Part shown: positions 27,502 to 37,800 of the stretch, piece after piece
Position numbering within the stretch: the stretch's first letter is position 1
How the letters are laid out: each line of letters opens with the position of its first letter
NCBI RefSeq assembly: GCF_003122325.1
Contig: NZ_QFBC01000014.1
Location: forward strand, 1-64,000
Source: Rhizobium album
Lineage (GTDB): Bacteria > Pseudomonadota > Alphaproteobacteria > Rhizobiales > Rhizobiaceae
Direction of reading: 5' to 3'
Length of the DNA: 64,000 nt
Notes under the pieces: model-generated
Seen by the model: only the letters and a program-made list of their open reading frames with translations
Told to the model about the DNA's origin: nothing
Databases searched by the model: none
Position numbers and translations under genes: made by a program

Positions 27502-30024
27502 ATGCTCGCCTTCATGTCAAATGTTGATTCCACAGAAACGCGGATTTGGCTCAAAGATGAGATAGCGCGGTTGTTGTCGTGTCTAGCTCAGGCGAGTTCT
27601 GCCGCCGACAGATACGCCTTGCTACGTTCTCTAGTCCGTCTCCACGGCGGCAGAATAGAGACCCAAGCCGTCAAGTCTAGATTTGCGGACGAAGACTCAG
27701 ATAAGGCGAGTCGGTTTGGGCTTGCGGTCGGATCGACAGCGATCCGCTTGCTCGACGAGCAAGATGAACGGGCGCCCGAAGGATTTTGGACCGCGCAAGA
27801 CTTGGATGTCTCCCTTCGCCGCCAGCGCGATCACTTGCCTCCAGATGCTCTCCTTCTGAAATATACCGATCATCCGGATTATCGCTCGGAAGGCCAGAAG
27901 GCTGCAGTCCGCTCTCTCGTCACGATGCCTAGAGGGGCGTCGCTCATGGTCTGCCTGCCGACGGGATCCGGCAAAAGCTTGCTCTTCCAACTGACTGCAG
28001 CGCGAATGCGTGACGAAACCCCGGGCTCATGCGTTGTTGTCATAACACCGACCGTGTCGCTGGCATTGGATCATGAGCGGACCTTGTCGCAGATGCCGGG
28101 ACTAGAGGCCAGTCGGGCGCTGGTCGGTGGAATGAATCCGATCGATCGTGCAAATCTTGTCGACGCATTTCGCCGCGGTGAAATCCCGGTACTCTTCATG
28201 TCACCTGAAGTCGCGCTTGGATCGGTGCGAGAGCACCTCATCGAAGCAGCGACTAATCCCGTTAAAAAGCTTGAAACTCTGGGAGCCCACATTTCGGCGG
28301 TTTTTATCGACGAAGCCCATATCATCGAGAGCTGGGGCCGGTCTTTCCGACCGGACTTCCAGCGTCTGCCGGGTCTTGTTCACGAGCTTCGTTCTCATAA
28401 CAGCGATCTTCAATGTGTTCTCTTGTCGGCCACCTTACCTCCGTCTGCGAGGGAAGTTTTGCGCGCGTCTTATAAATCCGCCCGCGGATGGGGCGAGGTG
28501 GACGCGGCAACACCGCGACGGGAATTCGATATCGTCGTGCAACGTTATCGGGATGCAGATGCGCGTCTCAAAGCCCTCGACTTCGTTATCGATCGAGCGC
28601 CCCGCCCGCTCATCGTTTACACGACACTCGCTGGTGATGAAGGTGCTGATCGCGGCCCGAGCGATCTGCGACTGAGCGCGAGTGAACTCTTCGCACACCT
28701 GAAAAACCGAGGCTATGAGCGCATCGCTTTGTTCAGCGGCGAGGTTTCTTCCACGTCAGAACGAAGCCAGATCGTCAGGGATTGGGCCGATGATAAGATC
28801 GATATCGTTGTCGCTACGTCTGCCTTCGGAATGGGTGTCGACAAAGCAAACGTAAGATCGGTCGTGCACGCCTGCCTCCCCGACAGCCCCGCTCGCTACT
28901 ATCAAGAGATCGGTCGGGCGGCCCGAGACGGGCGACAAGGACTTGCAGTCTGTCTCTTTACGGATGCCGATAAAGACGGGGTCAAGGACGACGTCAGCCA
29001 CGCCCGCTCCACAGCAACCAGTTCATGGATTACGAAGGACCTCGCTACGCCCCGCTGGGACGCGATGCTTCACGCAAGTTCGAACAGTCGCTGGATCGGT
29101 GACCGGCGCGCCATGACTATTGACCTCGACGCGATGCGACATGGGATTACCTTATCGACCGATTTCAACCGCCGCTGGAACATGAGCATCCTCAATTTGC
29201 TTCAACGCGCGAGAATGCTCGATGTCATTTCATGTTCACATGAGCCCGACCGGTTCACCTGGGATGTCGAGATCCGCGAACCTAGCCTTCTTGCGCCCGG
29301 CGTTGATGAGGTGTGGGATCGCGTATTCTCACTTCGGGATAATGAGCAGGCACGCGCTCGGACAGAAGTACGGCATTTCATCGACATCATGAGGCGGCCT
29401 CAAAACGTCTGTGTCTTGCGCGATGTCTTCGAACTCCTGCAAGAAAGGTATTCCGACGAAATTTCGTCCTGTGGTCGATGCCCTGGATGTCGGGCGAGAG
29501 GCGAGATGTATGTGGCTGAACCACTTCAACGGTACAGCGCAGATATCTGGCCTGCGGGACCTCTTGCGACGGCTTTGAAACTTCCGCCGGGGACAACTCT
29601 CATCATTCCCGAGGACATGACCTTCAGTAAAGATCTCTCGCCGCTCATGGCTCGGCTGTCGTCATCGGGTGTAGAACAGGTTGTCGTTCCAGACGATATC
29701 GCGCTGGATTGTGCCGTTGCTTTCAAATTCTCTGATGCCCGCCTTGGCCTGGTCATCAACCATAGCAGTATCGTCGCAAATGACACCGGGCTTGCTCAGA
29801 TACCGACAGCAATTCTGCTCAGATCAAACGATGACGTTTCAACCTGTGTTCTTGGAATTATAAAGAGTTTGAAAGACCGCGGGGCATTGCCGGAACCGCT
29901 TTTGATCGTCACCAGCCCCAGTATCGAGCTCGATGGTCGGCGGCTGGATCAGACGCTTTCCGTCCGAGCCCCTTATTTAGAAGATTCGCTGGGACATTTT
30001 TCGATCATGGATTTCGTAGCATGA
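27502..30024 (+). CDS. dpdF: DpdF-like RecQ-type helicase
   Basis: The 840-aa protein is an SF2 helicase: Walker A PTGSGKS (153-159), DEAH box followed by W-x-x-x-FRPDF as in RecQ (270-287), LLSAT (307-311), VATSAFGMGVD (437-447) and the arginine-finger motif YYQEIGRAARDGRQG (466-480). A Cys cluster CGRCPGC (657-663) follows. About 120 N-terminal and 170 C-terminal residues are family-specific. Length, order and overlap with the next gene (ATGA) match DpdF of 7-deazapurine restriction islands, where F-G-H form part of the restriction arm. An ATG at 27514 is an equally possible start. The symbol rests on context as well as motifs. Confidence 0.72.
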   Translation: MLAFMSNVDSTETRIWLKDEIARLLSCLAQASSAADRYALLRSLVRLHGGRIETQAVKSRFADEDSDKASRFGLAVGSTAIRLLDEQDERAPEGFWTAQDLDVSLRRQRDHLPPDALLLKYTDHPDYRSEGQKAAVRSLVTMPRGASLMVCLPTGSGKSLLFQLTAARMRDETPGSCVVVITPTVSLALDHERTLSQMPGLEASRALVGGMNPIDRANLVDAFRRGEIPVLFMSPEVALGSVREHLIEAATNPVKKLETLGAHISAVFIDEAHIIESWGRSFRPDFQRLPGLVHELRSHNSDLQCVLLSATLPPSAREVLRASYKSARGWGEVDAATPRREFDIVVQRYRDADARLKALDFVIDRAPRPLIVYTTLAGDEGADRGPSDLRLSASELFAHLKNRGYERIALFSGEVSSTSERSQIVRDWADDKIDIVVATSAFGMGVDKANVRSVVHACLPDSPARYYQEIGRAARDGRQGLAVCLFTDADKDGVKDDVSHARSTATSSWITKDLATPRWDAMLHASSNSRWIGDRRAMTIDLDAMRHGITLSTDFNRRWNMSILNLLQRARMLDVISCSHEPDRFTWDVEIREPSLLAPGVDEVWDRVFSLRDNEQARARTEVRHFIDIMRRPQNVCVLRDVFELLQERYSDEISSCGRCPGCRARGEMYVAEPLQRYSADIWPAGPLATALKLPPGTTLIIPEDMTFSKDLSPLMARLSSSGVEQVVVPDDIALDCAVAFKFSDARLGLVINHSSIVANDTGLAQIPTAILLRSNDDVSTCVLGIIKSLKDRGALPEPLLIVTSPSIELDGRRLDQTLSVRAPYLEDSLGHFSIMDFVA

Positions 30025-30911
30025 GCATGTTGTCTTCAACGCAGGGAACGTCGGAGCGGGTCTGGTCACTTATCGCGCTCCTTCGCGAGCACGACGGAAA
30101 GATCAGCCGTGCAGACGCTGCAGCCTGGCTAAATCCCGAATTCTTGAAGGATGGCCAGACCATTGGCGAAAAATCCGGCACCTTTGGGCAGGTTCTCGGC
30201 GCTGCGACCAGCATGGGTGCTGTCACGCTCGTGGGGCCGGAACTACAGCTGAACCCGACCTGTGAACCCGATACCTATGACCAGCTGGCGGACTGGCTGT
30301 ATCACCACCTGATCGAGTTGCCATCTCAGGATAAGGACGCCGTTTTCCTCGAGCTTTTCGCCTGGCTAGTGTGCGAATCCGCCAAACGTCAGACCGCCGG
30401 GTGGCCGTTGGGGATGACAAATCCCGAGTTCGCCGACAACGCCGAAGCCGCGCTTCCTTCTGGAGCAGAGGGCGATGTGGAAAGTCGAATGAATTCCACC
30501 AAGGTGCCCTTCGTCCGCAGGTGGCTTGTTTTTCTCGGTCTGATGGAAGATTTGAACGCGAACCCCTCATTCGAAATTGACATGTCACGACGCTTTCGGC
30601 GCGAGGTAACCCGACTTGGTCTCGATCGCGAGGTTCCGATTGAGGCGGAGGAATTTCTTCGGATCATGCGCCAAAAAATGCCGTTCATCGATGGCGGGCG
30701 AATGTACATGGATGCGGCGCGACGCATCAATTTCACGCCTGATCCGCGCCAACTTTCCCCGGTACTTTCCGAAGCTTTGCGTGATTTGCATGATGAGGGA
30801 ATGCTGGAACTTAATGTGCTTGGAGACCTGTCATCCAATCTTCGCCTTCACCCCAATGCCACCCACAAGGTCAGTGCATTCTATGCCGTAACAATCAAGG
30901 GAGGTGCATGA
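30021..30911 (+). CDS. dpdG: DpdG-like protein
   Basis: This 296-aa soluble protein overlaps the helicase stop by ATGA. It has winged-helix-like segments (RVWSLIALLREHDGKISRAD near residue 10 and FGQVLGAATSMGAVTLVGPEL near 55) and an aromatic/acidic middle (WLYHHLIELPSQDKDAVFLELF). I see no enzymatic motif. Position, length (about 300 aa) and lack of motifs match DpdG of the Dpd restriction arm, always found between the RecQ-like helicase and the DpdH ATPase. A role as DNA-binding adaptor is inference. Confidence 0.6.
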   Translation: MSMLSSTQGTSERVWSLIALLREHDGKISRADAAAWLNPEFLKDGQTIGEKSGTFGQVLGAATSMGAVTLVGPELQLNPTCEPDTYDQLADWLYHHLIELPSQDKDAVFLELFAWLVCESAKRQTAGWPLGMTNPEFADNAEAALPSGAEGDVESRMNSTKVPFVRRWLVFLGLMEDLNANPSFEIDMSRRFRREVTRLGLDREVPIEAEEFLRIMRQKMPFIDGGRMYMDAARRINFTPDPRQLSPVLSEALRDLHDEGMLELNVLGDLSSNLRLHPNATHKVSAFYAVTIKGGA

Positions 30912-30912
30912 C

Positions 30913-33900
30913 ATGACTGCGCCCATGATTGCATGCTGGCGGGCTGAGGACGCAACTGCCATCATCAGCAATGAGGCCTTGGAAGGTCACGAGGGAATTT
31001 TTCTCGCGACGCACTCTCCCATCGCCGATTTCGAGGTTTCGGGCAGTCACGGAGGTGAAATTGAAGGTCGCGACGAAACAGCGCTCTTGGATGTCCTCGC
31101 GGACGGCACTCGTCGCCATGCGTTTTGCGTCGTACAGGGAGAACCTGGTTCGGGCAAATCGCACCTGATCCGGTGGTTGTCGATCAAGTGGCCGAGCAAC
31201 AGTGACGTGAAACTGTTGTTGCAACGCGCGGACGGAAGCCTCGAAGGCGCCCTCCGGCAAATGCGCGAGCGCCTACCGCTAGAATTTCAAGATCTATTCG
31301 ACAATATGGGGCGGCGCCATCGGGCCACTGACCGGGGCCGAGCCAACCTGCTTCTAAGCAATCTGGCCAACGCCCTTCATCCGGACCATTTTGATCCTCC
31401 GCTCGAGGATGCTGAGTGGTGTCGTACGTTTCTACCTGGAGAACTCATCGATCTGCCGGTCATCAAACGTCATTGGCAGGGCCCATCGCGCATCCTTGGA
31501 TTGATGGAAGGAAAGGGCAACGGGGAGGGGGCGGAGCGCAATTCGCAGTCAGCCAGTTTCAATGTCTTTGACATAGAGGAATTGGCAAACCACTGCGGCG
31601 CGGTCTTCAATAGTGGTGTCAAGGGGCCGACAGAACGTTTGGCCCGGAGGCTCATCGAGGAGACCGGATATATCGCGGAGCTTCGACAATCCGGGTGGAC
31701 CGCGGATGAAATCGCTGCCGAACAGGCTGACAAGATAGCAACCACCATGAAGCTCGTCGCCGCACTCAATCGGCGTCGCAATGACGCGGTTCAAAATCTG
31801 CTCGGCGTCTCCGCCGAGGGGTTGAAGACTCTGTTTCGCCAAATCCGCGTTGCGCTCGCCGAGCGAGGCCAGAGACTCGTCCTTTTGTTGGAAGATATTA
31901 CGAGTTGGGAAGGCATTGACGACAGCCTCATCGATGTTCTTGTCACAAATGCCGAGACAAGAGGAGCCGACGGTACCTCCGATATGTGTCCGCTGATATC
32001 CGTCGTCGGCGTCACGCCGGGCTACTACAAAAAGCTGCACGGCAACTATCGCGCTCGTATAACGCACGAGATCAATCTTGGCGCCGCGCAACAGGACGGG
32101 GAGTTGCAGGACGTCGCAACATTGAGAGATGGCGGCGATCGAGTTCGGTTCGTGTCGCGTTATCTGTCGGCAGTCAGGGCCGGTCCCGGATCGTTGGACA
32201 CGTGGCGAAACGACCTCCGGCAAGATAGAAATGCGGCGCCTCCAAACCGATGCGATCATTGTCCGGTCAGAGAACGCTGTCATGCGACCTTTGGCGACGC
32301 TTCAGGGATTGGTTTGTTTCCGTTCACCGAAGCCGCGCTCGATCACTTTTTTGAGGCGTTGAACGATAATGATAACGGCATGACATGGAAAACGCCGCGC
32401 GGCGTTTTGCAGGCTGTCTTAAGCCCCAATCTTCTTCAGGTGCGAGCAATCAACGATGGTCAATTTCCAACCGCGCTAACGGAAAATGCCGCTTTGGTGG
32501 CAGAAAGCCGCAACCTCGGCCGCCGAGCAACCAGCGTTTTAACAATTCGTCTTTCGGAGAACCCGACCGAATATGCGAGAATGCGGCGGATCATCTCGTA
32601 CTGGGGAGACAAGGAACGCGCCGATACAGTTAAGGACGCGTCCGGTGAGTTGCATTTCGCCGGCGTGCGAAAGTCGCTTTTTGATGCCTTGAGATTGCCA
32701 TGGGTCGGAGACGAAGAGGGGCCGGTGTCGGTGCAGCCGGCCGCTCCGGCCCGGCCCGTCGTCAACCCTCTTGCTACCTCGCAAGAGCATATCAGCGAGC
32801 CGGCCCAAACTCGATCACCCGCGACACGCGCAATTCTCACACAAAGGGCGCCGGCCCAAACACGTATTCCACAGCCACCTTCTGCAAAGCGGTTGATCGG
32901 GAAGTCCGACCTTCAGTCGCGCCTCGATGAAATAAGGATCTGGGAAAGCACCGGCGAAGCTCAGAATCCGAACGTCTACAATATGACGGTGTTCGAAATT
33001 CTGTCAGAGATCGATCCCCGTCGCGTCGGCCTCGATCCCTACACGAAGAAGCGCATCCTGACTGAGCAACAGGTGAAGATCGAAGGGACAGGTCATTCGC
33101 AGCGAAGCTATCTGACAGTCCCGCGTGAGGAATGGCTTTGGCGCGGGCTCGAAGCCGTTGTCAGCCTTCAACTCGATGCCACCATGTCAGTCAACGATGT
33201 CGTTTTCCATCGGCATTCGCTGGCCGTCCTCACAAAGAGACTGGAAAGTATCCTGTCGGAGTTTGCCGATCGTCGTCTCGGAACAGTCGAAGGTTCCCGT
33301 TGGAGCCCGATCCCCCTCATCACGCAACTCTTGGTCGCTCGCGCGTGGCTTCGCGGAACAGTGAACCCAAACGATCCGCATCACGCTCAATTGCAGGGCA
33401 TCCTGTCCGACGAACCCCCGAATGAAAGCGACCCTGCAACGCGCTGTGCGCCGTGGCAGGAGTTTCTCAACAGGACGAGAGCCCATCACGCGACACTGCG
33501 CGACGCCCTTCGCGCGATGATTTCGATGCCGCAAGGCGCTTCCTCGGGCTTCGGGCTTGCAGACGTCTCAAAGGTCGCCGGAGCGATCAGGCGCCTACGC
33601 CAGACACAAAGGTTCGATGAACCGCCGTTGGAATCCGGAGAAACCGGTGTTTCAGAGTTCGATGCAATCCGAGACATAGCGTCTCACTTCAAGCACAGCA
33701 TCGGTCCGATCGCCCGGTTCGAACGTCAGCAGCTTGAATCGCGCGCCGCAAGTCTTCAGGCGCTCCTTCGGGGGAGGACTGTCGAGGCACACCTCGCAAG
33801 AGTAGACGCCGCGATTACGTCTGTTACCGCTCTATTGCCCCGGGCCGCTCCAGAAAGCGTTTCCGCCTGGAAAGGCGAGTTTTCCAGAGCAAAGGTGCGG

Positions 33901-34185
33901 ATTGAAGAGAAAGCGGACCAAACCGTGGAAGATTTCATGCTCCTGGTCGCCGAGCAACGCGCGGGAGCCGGACTGGGTCTCGAGCAGCTCACGCTTGCTC
34001 CATCCAAGGACCTAGGAATCTTCCTGGAGGCGGCCAAGATGGGTGAACAAACCACGAGCCAACTGCTCGGGCACGTCAAGGACTGTATCAGCGACGGCCG
34101 GGGCTCATTTTCCCTCGCCCAAGTCCACGAGGCCGGCCATGCCGTTTCCAAAATTCTGAGCGATCATGGTGATCGAAATGGCTGA
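30913..34185 (+). CDS. dpdH: DpdH-like large P-loop ATPase
   Basis: The start is ATG 30913, 8 bases after GGGAGG and 1 base past the dpdG stop. The 1090-aa protein carries an N-terminal ATPase domain with Walker A QGEPGSGKSHL (76-86) and a Walker B-like LVLLLEDITSWEG (about 320). A Cys cluster CDHCPVRERC lies near residue 447, as in DpdH-type ATPases. The second half is helical with a proline-rich linker (about 605-650). The C-terminal 150 residues look like coiled coil. It would power DNA-dependent steps of restriction. It is co-transcribed with the helicase and overlaps the next gene. Confidence 0.62.
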   Translation: MTAPMIACWRAEDATAIISNEALEGHEGIFLATHSPIADFEVSGSHGGEIEGRDETALLDVLADGTRRHAFCVVQGEPGSGKSHLIRWLSIKWPSNSDVKLLLQRADGSLEGALRQMRERLPLEFQDLFDNMGRRHRATDRGRANLLLSNLANALHPDHFDPPLEDAEWCRTFLPGELIDLPVIKRHWQGPSRILGLMEGKGNGEGAERNSQSASFNVFDIEELANHCGAVFNSGVKGPTERLARRLIEETGYIAELRQSGWTADEIAAEQADKIATTMKLVAALNRRRNDAVQNLLGVSAEGLKTLFRQIRVALAERGQRLVLLLEDITSWEGIDDSLIDVLVTNAETRGADGTSDMCPLISVVGVTPGYYKKLHGNYRARITHEINLGAAQQDGELQDVATLRDGGDRVRFVSRYLSAVRAGPGSLDTWRNDLRQDRNAAPPNRCDHCPVRERCHATFGDASGIGLFPFTEAALDHFFEALNDNDNGMTWKTPRGVLQAVLSPNLLQVRAINDGQFPTALTENAALVAESRNLGRRATSVLTIRLSENPTEYARMRRIISYWGDKERADTVKDASGELHFAGVRKSLFDALRLPWVGDEEGPVSVQPAAPARPVVNPLATSQEHISEPAQTRSPATRAILTQRAPAQTRIPQPPSAKRLIGKSDLQSRLDEIRIWESTGEAQNPNVYNMTVFEILSEIDPRRVGLDPYTKKRILTEQQVKIEGTGHSQRSYLTVPREEWLWRGLEAVVSLQLDATMSVNDVVFHRHSLAVLTKRLESILSEFADRRLGTVEGSRWSPIPLITQLLVARAWLRGTVNPNDPHHAQLQGILSDEPPNESDPATRCAPWQEFLNRTRAHHATLRDALRAMISMPQGASSGFGLADVSKVAGAIRRLRQTQRFDEPPLESGETGVSEFDAIRDIASHFKHSIGPIARFERQQLESRAASLQALLRGRTVEAHLARVDAAITSVTALLPRAAPESVSAWKGEFSRAKVRIEEKADQTVEDFMLLVAEQRAGAGLGLEQLTLAPSKDLGIFLEAAKMGEQTTSQLLGHVKDCISDGRGSFSLAQVHEAGHAVSKILSDHGDRNG

Positions 34186-34876
34186 CATACTCGAAGAACT
34201 GGAGCAGCTTCTGCCGGAATTGCCTCAGGCCCTTGAGCGCCGGACGCTCGGTGAAAGCCTGTCGCGTGTCGCATCGTCTTTAAACGATATTCGGTCGGCC
34301 GCCCGGCGTTTGTCCGAGGTTTTGGAGACTGCCGACCGAATAGGTCTGGGTAATGTTCCTGAAGTCGTCGAAAAGATGGATGAAATGAACGATGCCGCCC
34401 AGACCATGGCATCATTGCTTATGAACGCTGACGACGCCGCTTCTCTACACCAGATCGAGCGCGATCTGCCGCATTTTAAGTCCACGATCTCAGGCGCCTT
34501 TTCGGCGATGCGACAACGATGGCGAAACGAGGTGGCGGCGGATTACCGGCCATTTCTTTCCCTCGGGCAACTGCTATCGAAAATTGATCATGGCAGCAAT
34601 CTCGGTGCTCGAATGGTTGAACTTGGCCAGGACGCCAACGCGAGCCTGACGATCGCGCAGACCGATCAATTCAAGGACGCGGTCATCAAGCTCATCAATA
34701 CACGCGCCCGCCTCGAATCGGAGAAAACCTCCTTCACTGCCGATGAGCAAGTCGACAGCTTCTTGTCTGACCTCGCTCAAAACCAGGCGCGACTTAGATC
34801 CGTGACCACGGATGTTTTGCGCTGGCTTGCGGAACACGACGCGCTAGACCTTTTTGAGGTGCGCCCGATTGGCTGA
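34166..34876 (+). CDS. Helical protein downstream of dpdH (DpdI position)
   Basis: This 236-aa protein is almost entirely alpha-helical, with heptad-like stretches (LEELEQLLPELPQALERRTL, SSLNDIRSAARRLSEVLET, KTSFTADEQVDSFLSDLAQ). It overlaps the dpdH 3' end by 20 bases; an ATG at 34178 is an alternative start. No enzymatic motif is visible. In Dpd islands a small gene called dpdI follows dpdH, and this one occupies that position, but I cannot establish homology by eye. It probably forms a complex with the ATPase. Its stop is 4 bases from the stop of the convergent helicase gene. Confidence 0.55.
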   Translation: MVIEMADILEELEQLLPELPQALERRTLGESLSRVASSLNDIRSAARRLSEVLETADRIGLGNVPEVVEKMDEMNDAAQTMASLLMNADDAASLHQIERDLPHFKSTISGAFSAMRQRWRNEVAADYRPFLSLGQLLSKIDHGSNLGARMVELGQDANASLTIAQTDQFKDAVIKLINTRARLESEKTSFTADEQVDSFLSDLAQNQARLRSVTTDVLRWLAEHDALDLFEVRPIG

Positions 34877-34880
34877 CCTC

Positions 34881-37800
34881 TTAGGCTTCTGTACAAAGGA
34901 AACGCTGTAACATCGTTCTGCTTGTCGAGGACTCGACCATGTTGTCGCCCATCATATCGCTTGGCTGATGAACGCAGGCACGGCAGCCATCGAAGCACAA
35001 CGTCCCGTTCAACCTGGCGACTTGGTCCGTCAATCGTCCCTCCGGACTAAGCGCCTCCTCTAATACCGCGTCTTCAAGACCTTCATAGCAAACCAAGAGC
35101 CGTCCCAAATCTCCTTCCGGTTCCTGCCTAGCTTGTCTGACAGCGGCGCTGGCCAGTTCCCATACCGTTGGGCGCCTTTGCGATTGCGCGATGAATCCGG
35201 CTTCGATCTGCTGAACCGCGTCGGAGAGATCGTAGAGCGAGAAACGCTCGGATCCGATGGTTTCCGTCCCGAACAGCACCCTGAGAATTGAACTTGGAAC
35301 AGGCGTGTCGCCGAGTTCTAAGGCTGTCGAAATTGCCGCCAGCGAAGTCGGGTCGTTCGGATCGAGTTCTCGCCACGCCAGATGGTGCCTACGATTGTCG
35401 AGAAAGCGTTGAAAGGCGGCGTCTTCTTCGGCGTTTGGGCATCGGCCAAAACCGTTGACCCACTCTCGCTGAAATTCTGGGAAGTTCGCGACAAAGCTCC
35501 GCGCTGTCCCGTCACCGAAAGCACCTGCCTCGCAGATGGTAATTTCCAGGTCTTGTGCTTCCTTGAACTGGATGGGCAAGCGTGCGTGTGCGATAACACG
35601 GCGCTCGTCGCCACCGCCGAACTGAGAAAAAGCAGCTTTGATGCGATTAGTTAAACTGTGGATCAGCAGGCTTTTGAGATAACGGCGGAACACGGCGGGG
35701 TCGGAGACGGCCGATAACGCTTCCTGAAAAATCTTCTGAAACCGCTGATCAGAAAGCGATGTCGCGACCGCATTGACCCGTTGCACTGAAAGCAAAGGAT
35801 GCTGAGAAAGCAGAGTTGTGCGTGTCTCTTCAAAGAGTTCACGGAGCGCTTTGTCCCCCCAAAATGTTCGCAATCGCGCGACCTTGCGGCGCAGATCTGG
35901 ATCGGCGGCGGCGCTGACCATTATTTCCGCTCCGCGCATTGCCTCATAACTATTCACGCCGGCGAAGGTCGCTTTGCTCTCAATCAAGAAGCGCAGCATC
36001 TGCCCCGAGCGCCAGCGCTTCAGCTTTTCATCGTGGTCGAGCGCGGTTAGTTCGGCATCAACGGCTCTATCAACGGCGGCTGCGTTCAATCGCAAGCTCA
36101 CGCCCTCGGTTTGAACATGATAGCCATGCAGCATCGGTCGCTGGTCGTCAGGTGCCGTAAAGGTCTGCGTGAACGCTACAGGATCAAGCCGCAGATCCTC
36201 AAGCTTGGTCTCGGCATCGGCACCCCAATAGACCTTCGCAAGTGCAAGGCCGGTTCGCTGACCGCCCATGCCGTCACCCTGGAAAAACTGGACCTGGTCA
36301 ATCCAGGGGGTGAGGGGACCAGCGTCGAGCGATCTTGCGGAAGAGTCCTGTTTCTTGATGATCGGGAAACCCCGCAAACTGCTGCGCGAGTCGTGCCTGA
36401 CGCGCTTTGCCTTATCGGTTCCTGCCGGCGAGATCCTGGCGATAGCGCCGTCTATGCTCCAGTCAGATTGCCAGGTCGCCCCGAACATTTGCCCGAGGCG
36501 GGCGGCCGTGACGCGTCCAGGCCGGAAATAGTCGGGAGCCAAATCCTTAAGCAGGCCGTTCGCATCGTCAGGAAGCCGGTCCAGCCACTCTTTGGCATCC
36601 TCGCCAAAAGGTTTGGAGCGATAGCCAGCGTCATAGTCGGCCGGTGAGAACCAGGGTTCGTTGCCATTGACGGGAGGGATCCAAACCACGTCTGTGCCAT
36701 CATAACGTCTTGACGCATTGCCGGGCGCCAATGTCGTTAGGCCGATCGTGACATCTTCAGGCCGCTCCTCCTTCCCGGCAACATTGACCACGATGCGAGG
36801 CAGATTGATCGTATCGAACAATAGATCCGGGATCCATTCGCAACGTGCCCGTAGATCCCTTGCCTCGTCATTGCGGTGACGATCCTTGATCTTTGCGATG
36901 GCCGCATCCCATAGCGTCGATAGGGATCCCTGTTCGAACTGGCGCCAGGCGTGTTCGCCGAAGATTGCTTCGACAAACTGGCTTGCGGTTTCCATGGCCT
37001 CGGGCGGTGGGTTCCAATAGTTGATCGGGATGCCTTGCTGACGCTGATACCTGGACAAGGCGTCCAGCGTTGCCGCCAATACATGGCCCCTGCGAACGAA
37101 GAAGTTGCCGGGGTTCATCGGCGTTTCAAAGCCGGTGGGCTCAATCATTTCTCGCGGTTTTCGAAACCACCAAGTGTCCCGATTGGAGTAGATCGACAAC
37201 GTCACGGCCGTGGTCGGACGATCGTCGGCGCCGCGCCCACCGCGCCCCTTGCGCTGCACAAAGCTCGCGAGATTTGCGGGAGAGTAATGCTGGTAGACCA
37301 TCGTTATATCGGGATCGTCATATCCGACTTCCAAGGACGATGTCGTAAATACGATGTCAGAGGAACGGATGAGCGTCTCAATCCGACCGGTCGAGCCGGA
37401 GAATACGGGTTGATTGGCGACCGATAGCGGACTACCGGGTACCTTTCTGCCACCGGCCGAAGTCTGGGCTTGATCATTCGCCGCAAAATACCAACACTCG
37501 CCATTGCGGAATGCATCACAGCCATCGGGTTCGCCACAGCACGCGGTCCGTTCGTTCCCTGTCACTGAATCGTCTGGAAATTCCGCAATCCGCAGCTTTG
37601 CCAGCGCTTGGTTTTCCGCATCTTGATAGGCGGCATGCAATCTTCGAACCTTATCGATGGAATCGAGGAAAACGAGGCTCCGAAACCCTCCGGCTTTGCC
37701 AGTCCTGCGGCGCATCCCATGCGAGAGGCACATGATCGATTGGATCGACGTGGACGCTCCGGCGATGTCCTTGCCTCGAGATTCCACCTCTGGCTGGACG

